Position numbers and translations under genes: made by a program. From Clitoria ternatea (lineage: Eukaryota; Streptophyta; Magnoliopsida; Fabales; Fabaceae): DNA of 64,000 nt. This document shows, one piece after another, positions 51,537 through 64,000 of this stretch (the stretch's first letter is position 1; every line of letters starts with the position of its first letter). Under the pieces are notes generated by a model. The model was not told the DNA's origin. It worked only from the letters and a program-made list of their open reading frames with translations, and searched no databases. The DNA is taken from assembly GCA_037962975.1 (NCBI GenBank), contig JAYKXN010000150.1:1-64000 (forward strand). Reading direction: 5' to 3'.

Positions 51537-52260
51537 CTGCCATCAACATTGAACAAAACTGATGCTGGGATAAAATAAGAGAAAACAAAATTAGAAGCAA
51601 AACAACAAAAAGGCATGTCACAAAACAGTTGGTGTTCAAGAAAAATATAGGCTAAAAACAAAGTCTAAAACTGAACCAGAACCAATGAATCATCATAGAA
51701 CTGTTATCAAACACCATATCTTCATGCTCGAACAAACACCAAATAAAGGATGTAACCATGAATCCAAGGGAACTACCATTAGGAATCATGGAAAAATTTG
51801 TCGATCCAAATGCTTTCAATGATCTAAATCCATCAAACATAACAAAAAAAAAGATTGATACACTAATCCAGTTTCACAATAGTAACTTTAATAGAAATAT
51901 GGATCCTTCTACAATATGGTGAGCAGCCAGCCAAAACCAATGATAAATGCTAAATCAAGCATATGATGGTAGAACAAAAAATAGAGCAGCGAAGACTGTT
52001 GGACAGAAGGAAATCATGATTTTCTTTTATACTGTAAAAGCACATAAACAGAAACTATAAAAGTACATAAACAGAAGCAAAAATAGAACCCAAAAATCAT
52101 AAATCACTGCAACAAAAGAAAGACTAACCCAGAAACTATATAGAAACTTCAGAAGCAGAAAAATAAGTAATAACAAAATGAGAAATTAAAACCTTATAAA
52201 ACTCAGCGTGAAATGGAAGAAGCAAAAATGTTGAAGCTTCAAATTTTAGAGGCAATGGTA
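51537..52260. other. CACTA interior, right of captured exons, no gene recognised
   Basis: On the minus strand the part next to 51537 is T-rich and leads into the exon 1 acceptor, so it is probably captured VHA-a intron. A 62-codon minus-strand frame at 51652-51840 has no family I recognise and no conserved motif. The remainder is A-rich on the plus strand. Confidence 0.5.
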
Positions 52261-52389
52261 ACAGTGAAGTGGTGCTACAGTGGAACGCTAGTCACAGTGA
52301 GAAGATGAGACGCGTGGTGGTTTGAAGGCATGATGGTTCACCATTGGGACTCTTCCATGGTGGCACAGTCGCGCAGCGAGCGGAGGTAC

Positions 52390-52600
52390 GACAAGGACTA
52401 TAAGAAGGTACATGTGAACAAAGGCATGATGGGGAGAAAGGATTAAGAGAAGAGAGGAAGAGAGTGAAAAGGTGCTGAACAGAGAGTGAGATACGTGGTA
52501 GATAAGAGGGAAATGGGAAAAATTAAGGGTTAGGGATTTAGGAGAAGAGGGAAATGAAAATAAAAGAACCATGATGGGAGGGAAAAAGACCACGTGACCT
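52390..52600. other. Strand-asymmetric purine/pyrimidine tract in the CACTA element
   Basis: The plus strand is purine-rich (GAGAAAGGATTAAGAGAAGA and similar), so the minus strand is a CT-rich tract resembling plant 5' leader sequence. It could be leader or promoter-proximal DNA captured from the same or another gene. Minus-strand open frames here (52288-52593, 52530-52754) have simple composition and run into the transposon end, so I do not call them genes. Confidence 0.4.
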
Positions 52601-52619
52601 GCACGTGCCCATTTAATGG

Positions 52620-52745
52620 GAAATTAACGGTAGTTACAGAATCGCTGTTAACTTTCTTCATCCAATTCAATAATGTGCTTACTTGTGGTAGTTCTAAGTA
52701 ACCCCTACTAATAAACCGCCATAAAACTGAATATTTCTTATAGTG
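52620..52745. repeat. Right subterminal region and terminal inverted repeat of the CACTA element
   Basis: Contains ACGGTAGTT, TGTGGTAGTT and AAACCGCC motifs, then TATTTCTTATAGTG. The outer 12 bases match the left end as CACTA[C/T]AAGAAA when reversed. Confidence 0.8.
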
Positions 52746-55700
52746 CCTACACATATGTTGTCAACATTGCCTCACAACATAACCATATTTTTTTCTTTTA
52801 GTGAAATTGTCCTAAGGTTTGCTTATCAAGTCTATTTAGCTAAATTTATAATGTCTATTGGGTCACTATGATTTCAAAAATATAACTAGTATAATTATAA
52901 AAACAATTACCATCACTATTTTTAATTGTAATTTTATAATATTTTAAAAATTATTAAGTTGATAGTCTATATGTTTCATTTTTAGATTTCTAATATGAGT
53001 CACTACCGACATATGAAGGAACAAACAATATCTAAATTGAGCCTTAAAAGATCATAACTCAACATAATTTGAGCTCAAAATTAGCATTTAAATGGACTAC
53101 ACAAGCTTTGAAAATGCTTCATCTATTAGTTTCCATCAAATAAGTAATTCCTAAATAAAATTTCCAGGTGTTTCAAACAATTCTTGAACTCACAATAATA
53201 TTGAAAAATCATTGTTGAAGTTTGAATTTAATTTTTAGCATTGAAGAGCTAAGTCTTAGAGTATATTTGGATGGCTAATTTTAGAATGTTAGAATTATTA
53301 AATTCAAATAATAAGTATTTACAAAACAAGTCTTATGAGAAAAATATTAAGAAATATCTGAGAATCATATCTAGTCATGTATCTATATATATAATTGATT
53401 TGCAAATCCATCATTTATTTGTTACTTTACTATGTCAAAAACTTTACCCTAAATTTTAAAACATTGATTTTAAAAAAATTATTAATGTGTACATACATAT
53501 ATATATATATGAGTAAAGAACATAATAATAACATATATTAGGTTTAAGAAGAAGTCAAATGTATAAACCATTAAGATTAACTACATATTAAACTTTTTAA
53601 AAATGGTTCTCTATATTACTCTTCAAAAATAAGAAAATGAAGTCCTTACTTTTTTACTCTAAATAGGGGTGTCAGACATTATACCCTACACATATATGGT
53701 CAACATTGCCTCACAACACAACCATATTATTCTTAGTAAAATTGTCCAAAGTTTTGCTTATCAAGTCTATTTAGCTAAATTTATAATGTCTATTAGGTCA
53801 CTATTGTTACAAAAGTGTAACTAGTATAATTATAAAAACAATTACCATAATTATTTTTAATTTTAATTTTATAATATTTTAAAATTATTAAGTTGTTATT
53901 CTATATGTTTTGTTTTTAGACTTCAAAGATGAGTTAGTATTGACATATTAAGGAATAAATAATATCTAAATTGAGCTTTTAAAGATCATAAGTACACATA
54001 ATTTGAGCTTAAAATTAGCATTTAAATGGACTACACAAGCTTTGACAATGCTTTATCTATTAGTTTCCATCAAATAAATAATTCCTAAATAAAATTTCCA
54101 TGGATTTCAAAGAATTCTTGAACTCACAATCATATTGAAAATTCGTTATTGAAGTTTGAATTTTATTTTTAGAGTTGAAGAGCTAAGCCTTAGAGTATAT
54201 TTGGATGGCTAATTTTAGAATGTTAGAATTATTAAATTCAAATAATAAGTATTTACAAAACGAGTCTTATGGAACAAATGTTAAGAGATATCTGAGAATC
54301 ATATCTATTGATATATGTATATATATAACTGATTTGAAAATCCATCATTTATATGTTACTTTACTATGTCAAAAAATTTACCCAAAATATTAAAATATTG
54401 ATTTAAAAATGAATTATTAATGTGTACACACAATGAGCAAAGAATATAATAATAACATTTAACAAGTTTAAGAAGAAGCCAAACTTATAAAACATTAAGA
54501 TTAACTACATATTAAACTTTTTAAAAATGGTTCTCTATATTACTCTTCAAAAATAAAAAAAAATGAAGTCCTTTCCTTTTTACTCTAAATAGGGGTGTCA
54601 CTCATCATAGCCTACACATACGTGGTCAACATTGTCTCACAACATAACCATATTTTTTCTTTTAGTTAAATTGTCCTAAGGTTTTCTTATCAAGTCTATT
54701 TAGCTATATTTTTAATGTCTACTAGGTCACTATGATTTAAAAAATATAACTAGTGAAATTATAAAAATAATTACCATAACTATTTTTAATTTTAATTTTA
54801 TAATATTTTAAATTATTATGTTGTTATTCTATATGATTTGTTTTTAGATTTCAAAGATGGGTCAGTACTGACATATTAAGGAACGAATAATATCTAAATT
54901 AAGCTTTAAAAGATTATAACTCAACATAATTTGAGCTCAAAATTAGCATTTAAATGGACTACCCAAGCTATGAAAATACTTAATGTATTAGCTTCCATCA
55001 AACAAGTAATTCTTAAATAAAATTTCGTACGGTTTCAAAGAATTCTTGAACTCTAAATTATATTAAAAATTTCTTATTGAAGTTTGGAATTGATTTTTTG
55101 CATTGAAGAGGTAAACCTTAGAGTATATTTGGATGACTAATTTTAGAATGTTAGAATTATTAGATTTAAATAATAAGTATTTACAAAACAAGTATTATGT
55201 GAACAAATATTAAGAGATATCTGAGAATCATATCTATTCATGTATGTATGTGTATAATTGATTTGCAAATCCATCATTTATATGTTACTTTATTATGGAA
55301 AAAACTTTACCCTAAATTTTAAAACATTGATTTAAAAATGAATTATTAATATACTCACATATATATGTATATATATATATATATGTATATGTGAGTAAAG
55401 AATATAATAATAACATTTAATAGGTGTAAGAAGAAGTCAAACTTATAAAACATTAAGATTAAGTACATATTAAACTTTTTAAAAATGGTTCTCGATATTA
55501 CTCTTCAAAAACAAGAAAATGAAGTCCTTTTTTTTATTAAATAGGGATGCCACTCCTCATAGCCTACACATATGTGGTCAACATTGCCTTACAACACAAC
55601 CATATTATTTCTTTTAGTGAAATTGTCCTAAGATTTGCTTATTAAGTCTATTTAGCTATATTTATAATGTCTACTATGTCATTATGAATTCAAAAGTATA

Positions 55701-56305
55701 ACTAGTATAATTATAAAAGCAATTACCATAACCATATTTAATTTTAATTTTATAATATTGTAAAATTATTAAGTTGTTATTCTATATGTTTTGTTTTCAG
55801 ATTTCAAAGATGAGTCAATACCGATATATTAAGGAACAAACAATATCTATATTTACCTTTAAAAGATCATAACTCAACATAATTTGAGCTCAAAATTAGC
55901 ATTCAAATGGACTACACAAGCTTTGAAATGTTTCATTTATTAGTTTTCATCAAACAAGTTTTTCCTAAATAAAATTTCCTGGAGTTTCAAAGAATTCTTG
56001 AACTCACAATCATATTGAAAATTCGTTATTGAAGTTTAAATTTGATGTTTAGCACTAAAGAGCTAAAGTATATTTCGATGGCTAATTTTAGAATGTTAGA
56101 ATTATTCAATTCAAATAATAAGTATTTACAAAATAACTCTTATGTGAAGAAATATTAAGATATATCTGAGAATCATATTTAGTCACGTATCTATATCTAT
56201 AATTGATTTACAAATCCATCATTTATATATTACTTTAATATGTCAAAAACTTTACTCTAAATTTTAAAACATTGACTTAAAAATGAATTATTAATGTGTA
56301 CCCAC

Positions 56306-56336
<31 letters not shown>

Positions 56337-57234
56337 GTAAAGAACATAATAATAACATTTAATAGGTTTAAGAAGAAGTCAAACTTATAAAACATGAAGA
56401 TTAACTACATATATAACTTTTTAAAAATGGTTCTCTATATTACTCTTCAAAAACAAGAAAATAAAGTCCTTTTTTTATACTCTAAATAGGCGTGTCACTT
56501 ATCATAGCCTACATATATGTTGTCAACATTGCCTCACAACACAACCATATTTATTCTTTCAGTGTAATTATCCTAAGGTTTGCTTATCAAGTCTATTTAG
56601 CTAAATTTATAATGTCTATTAGGTCATTATGATTTCAAAAACAATTACCATAATTATATTTAATTTTGATTTTATAATATTTTAAAATTATTAAGTTGTT
56701 ATTTTATATGTTTTGTTTTTAGATTTCAAAGATGAGTCAGTACTCACTTATTAAGGAACAAATAATATCTAAATTAAGCTTTAAAAGATCATAACTAAAC
56801 ATAATTTGAGCTCAAAATTAGCATTTAAATAGACTATACAATCTTTGGAAATGCTTCATCTATTAGTTTTCATCAAATAAGTAATTCCTAAATAAAATTT
56901 CTAAGGGTTTTAAAGAATTCTTGAACTCATAATCATATTGAAAATTCGTTATTGAAGTTTGAATTTGATTTTTAGCACTAAAGAGCTAAACCTTAGCGTA
57001 TATTTTGATGGCTAATTTTAGAATGTTGGAATTATTAAATTCAAATAATAAGTATTTACAAAACAATTCTTATGTGAAGAAATATTAAGAAATATCTGAG
57101 AATCATATCTAATCACGTATCTATATCTATAATTGATTTGCAAATCCATCATTTATATGTTACTTTACTATACAAAAACTTTACCCTAAGTTTTAAAACA
57201 TTGATTTACAAATGAATTATTAATGTGTACACAC

Positions 57235-57272
<38 letters not shown>

Positions 57273-57799
57273 TAAAAAACATAATAATAACATTTAATAG
57301 GTTTAAGAAGTCAAACTTATAAAACATTAAGATTAACTACATATTAAACTTTTTAAAAATGGTTCTCTATATTACTCTTCAAACACAAAAAAATAAAGTC
57401 CTTTCGTTTTTACTCTAAATAGTGGTGTCACTCATCATAGCCTACGCATATACTGTCAACATTGCCTCACAACACAACCATATTTTTTCTCTCAGTGAAA
57501 TTATCCTATGGTTTGCTTATGAAGTCTATTTAGCTAAATTTATAATGTCTATTAGGTCACTATGATTTCCAAAGTTTAACTAGTATAATATAAAAGCAAT
57601 TACCATAACTATATTTAATTTTAATTTTATAATATTGTAAAATTATTAAGTTGTTATTCTATATGTTTTGTTTTTAGATTTTAAAGATGAGTTAGTACCG
57701 ACATATTAAGGAACAAACATTATATAAATTGAGCTTTAAAAGATCATAACTCAACATAATTTGAGCTCAAAATTAGCATTTAAATGGACTACACGAGCT
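52746..57799. repeat. Satellite family B array, right of CACTA
   Basis: Anchors at 53270, 54204, 55132, 56077 and 57007. Allowing for the transposon, 49147 to 53270 is a normal monomer of about 954 bp. Monomers are more divergent from each other than those near the LTR element. AC/AT microsatellites recur (for example 53495-53510, 55356-55392, 56307-56334, 57234-57269). The 62-codon frames at 53271 and 54205 begin at the anchor in two monomers and are not conserved in others. The array ends mid-monomer at a B-to-A junction. Confidence 0.92.
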
Positions 57800-60700
57800 T
57801 TTTAGTCGTTTTATGACGTGAATGAATCATTATTTGTACAAATAGCACTCTAAAATGGATTCAGTCATCTTTGATATCAATTATACGTTTTTATTTTTAT
57901 AAGTATTATTGTTAATTAGAATTCTCTCACTTTTGCTATCCATTATCAATAGAGGTTGATTAATTCCCTTTTTCCATTTATTGATGGTAAAGATCGATAG
58001 TAAAAGAATCTGACAAAAAAATTAATGAATTATATATTATTAATAATTATATTCTTTTATTTTTTAAGGTTTATTTAGTAAGAGAACCTCGTAAGGGGTC
58101 ACATCAAGTCTTAATTAATGCATTTAGTTTAAAATATATTAATATTAATAAAAAATATAAATAATATATTTTATTTTTCCTTAGTTTTTAATGTATTTTC
58201 TCTTATCCTTTTTATGAGACGTGTTTTTAAAATAACATAATATGGTGATAAAAAAAGAACTAATGGCGAGACTTCTTTTCTTTTTAAAAGTTTTATACAA
58301 TATTTACAAATACTTTCAATGTTGATTTGGATTCCATACAATGAAACTACTTAAAAACTTTTATGCGTGCGTACGTGCATCCATGGCTGTGTGTGCATTT
58401 ATGAACTCTTTAAGAGTTTTTTTAGTCGTTTTATAACCAGAATGAATCATTATTTTTACAAATAGCATGCTTAAATGGAGTTAGTCATCTTTGATATCAA
58501 TTATATGTTATTATTTTATAAATATTATTCTTAATTAGATTCTCTCACTTTTGCTATCAATTATCAACAGAAGATGATTAATTACCTTTTCCATTTATTG
58601 ATAGTAAAGATCGATAGTAAAAGAATGTGACAAAATTAAGTAAAAAATTATATTTTATTAATAATTATATTATTTTTTTAAAGTTTTATTTAGTAAGAGA
58701 ATCGCGTAAGGGATTACACCAAGTCTTAATTGATGCATTTAATTTAAAATATATTAATATTAATTAAAATTATAAACAATATATTTTATTCTTCCTTCAT
58801 TTTTAATGTATTTTCTCTTATCCTTTTTATGACATGTGTTTTAGAAATTTTTATGTTAATTTTTATATGACTTCTTTCAATTTACATTGTGCATTGAATA
58901 ATTTTTCAACACATACTTTTATTAATTATTGATCTTTCTTGTTTACTATTCAATGTAATTTTAAAAGTATACCAAGAATAATTGACAAGTTTAATATGTT
59001 TACCTAATATAACTAAATTTCTTAATCAACATAAAATAACATAATATGGTGATAGAAAAAGCACTAGTGACGAGACTTCTGTTCTTTTTAAACGTTTTAT
59101 ACAATATTTATAATTACTTTCAATGTTGTTTTGGATTCCATACAATGAAACTACTTAAAAACTTTTATGCGTGTGTACATGCGTTCATGCATGCGTGTGC
59201 ATTTATGCAGTCTTTGAACGTTTTTTTGGTCGTTTTATAACCAGAATGAATCATTATTTTTACAAATAGCATTCTTAAATGGAGTTAGTCATCTTTGATA
59301 TCAATTATATATTATTATTTTATAAATATAATTCTTATTTACATTCTCTCACTTTTACTATCAATTATCAATAGAAGATGATTAATTCCCTTTTCCATTT
59401 ATTGATAGTAAAGATTGATAGTAAAAGAATATGACAAAATTAAGTAAAAAAGTATATCTTATTAATAATTATTTTAGTTTATTTTTTAAGGATTATTTAG
59501 TAAGAGAATCGCGTAAGGGATTACACCAAGTCTTAATTGATGCATTTAATTTAAAATATATTAATATTAATTAAAATTATGAAAAATATATTTTATTTTT
59601 CCTTAATTTTCAATGTATTTTCTCTTATCCTTTTTATGACATGTGTTTTAGACTTTTTCATGTTAATTTTTATATGACTTCTTTCAATTTACAATGTGCA
59701 TTGAATATTTTTTCAACACATACTTTTATTAATCATTGATCTTTCTAGTTTATTATTCAATGTAATTTTAAAAGTATACCAAGAATAATTGATAAGTTTA
59801 ATATGTTTACCTAATATAACTAAATTTCTTAATCAACATAAAATAACAAAATATGGTGATAGAAAAAGCACTAGTGACAAGACTACTTTTCTTTTTAAAA
59901 GTTTTATACAATATTTATAAATATTTTCAATGTTGTTTTGGATTCTATACAATGAAACTACTTAATAATTTTCGTGCATGCATACGTGCGTCCAAGCATA
60001 CGTGTGCATTTATGAAGTCTTTGTGAGTTTTTCTAGTCGTTTTATGACGTGAATGAATCCTAATTTGTACAAATAGCATTCTTAAATGGATTCAGTCATC
60101 TTTGATATCAATTATATGTTATTATTTTTATAAATATTATTCTTAATTAGAATTCTCTCTCTTTTACTATCAATTATCAATAGAAGATGATTAATTCTCT
60201 TTTTCATTTATTGATAGTAAAGTTTGATAGTAAAAGAATGTGACAAAATTAATTAAAAAATTATATTTTATTAATAATTATATTATTTTGTTTTTTAAGG
60301 TTTATTTAGTAAGAGAATCGCATAAAGGATCACACCGAGTCTTAATTAATGCAGTTAATTTAAAATAAATTAATATTAATTAAAAATATAAATAATATAT
60401 TTTATTTTTCCTTAATTTTTAATGTATTTTCTCTTATCCTTTTTATGACATGTGTTTTAGAATTTTGCATGTTAATTTTTATATGACTTTTTTCAATTTA
60501 CAATGTGCATTGGTTACTTTTTCAACACATACTTTTATTAATTAATTTTGATACTATTTATATCAGTGGAATATGAAATAATCATTGATCTTCTTGTTTA
60601 TTATTCAATGTAATTTTAAAAGTATACCAAGAATTATTGACAAGTTAATATATTTACCTAATATAACTAAATTTCTTAATCAACATAAAATAACATAATA

Positions 60701-63700
60701 TGGTGATAGAAAAAGCACTAGTGACACTTCTTTTCTTTTTAAAAGTTTTATACAATATTTATAAATACTTTCAATGTTGTTTTAGATTCCATACAATGAA
60801 ACTACTTAATAATTTTTGTGCATGCATACGTCTATCCATGCATGCGTGTCCATTTATGAAGTCGTTGAGGTTTTTTATTCGTCTTATAACGTGAATGAAT
60901 CATTATTTTTACAAATGACATTCTTAAATAGATTCAATCATCTTTGATATCAATTATATGTTATTATTTTTATAAATATTATTCTTAATTAAAATTCTCT
61001 CAGTTTTGCTATCAATTTTCAATAGAGGTTGATTAATTCCCTTTTTCCATTTATTGATAGTAAAGATAGATTGTAAAAGAATTTGAGAAAAATAATTAAC
61101 AAATTATATATTATTAATAATTATATTCTTTTATTTTTTAGGTTTATTTAGTAAGAGAATCGCGTAAGGGTTCACATCAGGTGTTAATTAATGTATTTAA
61201 TTTAAAATATATAATATTAATTAAAAATATAAATAGCATACTTTATTTTTCCTTAGTTTTTAGTGTATTTTCTCTTACCCTTTTTATGAGACCATTTTTT
61301 AAATTTTTCTTGAATTTTTATATGACTTCTTTCAATTTACAATGTGCATTATTTATTTTTTTCAACACATACACTTAATAAATAATCTTGATACCATTTA
61401 TGTCAGTGGAATATGAAATAATCATTAATCTTTCTTTCTTATTATTCAATATAATTTTAAAAGTATACCAAGAATAATTGACAAGTTTAATATGTTTACC
61501 TAAAATAACTAAATTTCTTAATCAATATAAAATAACATAATATGGTGACTGAAAAAGAACTAGTGGCGAGACTTCTTTTCTTTTTAAAAGTTTTATAAAA
61601 TGTTTATAAATACTTTCATGGTTGTTTTGGATTCCATACAATGAAACTACTTAATAATGTTGTTTTAGATTCCACACGATAATAGTACATAATAATTTTT
61701 GTGCGTGCGTACATGCGTCCATGCATGCGTGTGCATTTATGAAGTCTTTGTGAGTTTTTTAGTCGTTTTATAACGTGAATATTATTATTTTTAGAAATAG
61801 CATTCTTAAATGGATTCAGTCACCTTTGATATCAATTATACGTTATTATTTTTATAAATATTATTCTTAATTAGATTCTCTCACTTTTGCTATCAATTAT
61901 CAATAGAAGATGATTAATTCCCTTTTCCATTTATTGATAGTAAAGATCGATAGTAAAAGAATCAGACAAAAATAATTAATGAATTATATATTATTAATAA
62001 TTATATTCGTTTATTTTTTAAGGTTTATTTAGTAAGAGAATCGTGTAAACGATCACATCAAGTCTTATTAGATCCATTTAATTTAAAAAATTATTAATAT
62101 TATTAAAAAATATTATATTTTATTTTATTTTTCCTTAGTTTTTAATGTATTTTCTCTTATCCTTTTTATGAGACGTGTTTTAGAATTTTTCTTGTTAATT
62201 TTATATGACTTTTTTCATTTTACAATGTGCATTGGTTATTTTTTTCAACACATACTCTTATTAATTAGTCGTAATACTATTTATATCAGTGGAATATGAA
62301 ATAATCATTGATCTTTCTTCCTTACTATTCAATGTAATTTTAAAAGTGTACCAAGAATAATTGACAAGTTTAATATGTTTACCAAAAATGACTAAATTTC
62401 TTAATAAACATAAAATAACATAATATGTTGATAGAAAAAGAGGTAGTGGCGAGACTTCTTTTCTTTTTAAAACTTCTATACAATATTTATTAATACTTTT
62501 AATGTTGTTTTAGATTCCACACAATAATGTGCATAATAATTTTCGTGCATGCATACGTGCGTCCATGCATGCGTGTGCATTTATGAAGTCTTTGTGAGTT
62601 TTTTAGTCGTTTTATAACGTGAATATTATTATTTTTACAAATAGCATTCTTAAATGGATTCAGTCACCTTTGATATCAATTATATGTTATTATTTTTATA
62701 AATATTATTCTTAATTACATTCTCTCACTTTTGCTATTAATTATCAATAGAAGATGATTAATTCCCTTTTCCATTTATTGATAGTAAAGATCGATAGTAA
62801 AAGAACCTCACAAAAATAATTAACAAAATATATATTATTAATAATTATATTCTCTTATTTTTTAAGGTTTATTTAGTAAGAGAATCGCGTAAGGGATCAC
62901 ATCAAGTCTTATTTGATCTATTTAATTTAAAATATATTTATTTTAATAAAAAATATGAATAATATATTTTATTTTTCTTAGTTTTTTATGTATTTTCTCT
63001 TATCCCTTTACTGAGACGTGTTTTAGAATTTTTCTTGTTAATTTTATATGACTTCTTTCAATTTACAATGCGCATTGGTTATTTTATTCAATACATACTC
63101 TTATTAATTAATCTTAATACTATTTATATCAGTGGAATATGAAATAATCATTGATCTTTCTTCCTTATTATTCAATGTAATTTTAAAAGTATAGCAAGAA
63201 TAATTGACAAGTTTAATATGTTTACCTAAAATAACTAAATTTCTTAAGAAACATAAAATAACATAATATGTTGATAGAAAAAGAAGTAGTGGGGAGACTT
63301 CTTTTCTTTTTAAAAGTTCTATACAATATTTATAAATACTTTTAATGTTGTTTCAGATTCCATACAATTATAGTACATAATAATTTTCGTGCGTGCGTAT
63401 GTGCGTCCATGCATACGTATGCATTTATGAAGTCTTTGTGAGTTTTTTAGTCGTTTTATAACATGAATATTATTATTTTTACAAAGAGCATTCTTAAATG
63501 GATTCAGTCATCTTTGATATCAATTATATGTTATTATTTTTATAAATATTATTCTTAATTAGATTCTCTCGCTTTTGCTATCAATTATCAATAGAAGATG
63601 ATTAATTCACTTTTCCATTTATTGATAGTAAAGATCGATAGTAAAAGAATCAGACAAAAATAATTAACGAATTATATATTATTAATAATTATATTCATTT

Positions 63701-64000
63701 ATTTTTTAAAGTTTATTTAGTAAGAGAATCGCGTAAGCGATCACATCAAGTCTTATTAGATCCATTTAATTTTAAAAATATTAATATTATTAAAAAAATA
63801 TAATATTTTATTTTATTTTTCCTTAGTTTTTAATGTATTTTCTATTATCCTTTTTATGAGACGTGTTTTAGAATTTTTCTTGTTAATTTTATATGACTAC
63901 TTTCAATTTACAATGTGCATTGATTATTTTTTTCCACACATACCCTTATTAATTAGTATTAATACTATTTATATCAGTGGAATATGAAATAATCGTTGAT
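57800..64000. repeat. Satellite family A array, right block (continues beyond window)
   Basis: Anchors at about 58242, 59046, 59853, 60700, 61542, 62425 and 63268, spacing about 804-883 bp. The first part (57800-57990) matches the rare variant seen at 617-760 (CACTCTAAAATGG, TATACGTTTTTATTTTTATAAG), and the 59046 monomer matches the one at 1245. This block is thus an older relative of the left A array. The last monomers (from about 61650) have distinct features such as ATGTTGATAG at the anchor. No coding content is supported. Confidence 0.92.

Larger units (their letters stand above)
49580..52745. mobile_element. CACTA (En/Spm) DNA transposon with captured host gene fragment, 3,166 bp
   Basis: The left end is CACTACAAGAAAACCAGG and the right end TTTCTTATAGTG, the reverse complement of CACTATAAGAAA. 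It is flanked by the 3-bp duplication CCT. Subterminal regions carry GGCGGT/ACCGCC motifs (49605, 49671, 49741 and about 52720). No transposase or TNP-like coding region is recognisable, so it is non-autonomous. The interior holds four exons of a V-ATPase subunit a gene on the minus strand. This is the Pack-CACTA arrangement known from plants. It interrupts a B monomer in the unduplicated tract and is absent from all three duplication copies. Confidence 0.94.

Noticed and set aside
51652..51840. 62-codon minus-strand frame in the CACTA element
   Set aside because: I recognise no family. It lies upstream of the VHA-a exon 1 acceptor and is likely intron or filler; kept only as undefined interior sequence.
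52288..52754. Minus-strand frames of 101 and 74 codons at the CACTA right end
   Set aside because: They translate a pyrimidine-rich tract and the subterminal region, and one runs through the transposon end into satellite B; not a plausible gene.
53271..54393. 62-codon frames starting MANFRMLELL at 53271 and 54205
   Set aside because: They start at the B-monomer anchor, and most other B monomers have early stops or frameshifts at the same position.
1..64000. CRISPR-like array or phage/bacterial system
   Set aside because: Repeats are 0.8-0.95 kb satellite monomers with no short direct repeats and unique spacers; all mobile elements are plant types.

Overview
This window is non-genic, strongly AT-rich plant heterochromatin. 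It has no intact protein-coding gene, rRNA, tRNA or CRISPR array. The evidence for a flowering plant is: Ty3/gypsy-type LTRs with an initiator-Met-tRNA primer site, a CACTA (En/Spm) transposon with CACTACAAGAAA ends, and inside that transposon an intron-containing fragment of a plant-type vacuolar H+-ATPase subunit a gene. I cannot name the species from sequence alone.

Most of the window is two unrelated long-monomer satellites. Family A has monomers of about 785-850 bp and occupies 1-6450, 12001-22583, 29071-39654 and 57800-64000. Each typical A monomer carries a foldback centred on TATTGATAG/CTATCAAT and a GC-richer alternating purine-pyrimidine block. Family B has monomers of about 930-955 bp, each with an (AC)n(AT)n microsatellite, and occupies 6451-8978, 22584-26048, 39655-42200, 46182-49579 and 52746-57799.

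On top of this lies a tandem segmental duplication of about 16-17 kb. The unit is A-array, then B-array, then LTR element, and three copies are present: 1-12000 (left end outside the window), 12001-29070 and 29071-45222. The two internal junctions (12000/12001 and 29070/29071) are identical and fall inside the 3' LTR, so the LTR element inserted before the duplication. Only the last copy keeps the whole element (42201-46181), bounded by the 5-bp target duplication GTTTC. The element is a deletion derivative: two 1.8-kb LTRs flank only 379 bp, which keeps the primer site, polypurine tract and the last codons of pol.

A CACTA transposon of 3,166 bp (49580-52745, target duplication CCT) sits in the single-copy B tract. 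It lacks a recognisable transposase. It carries four exons, with introns and splice sites, of a V-ATPase subunit a gene on the minus strand, broken by an in-frame deletion and a stop.

Together the window shows satellite arrays, a retroelement and a gene-capturing DNA transposon being amplified as one macro-repeat, with local conversion, slippage and unequal exchange visible between copies. I found no evidence for a new gene system. The notable content is the structure and the captured gene fragment.
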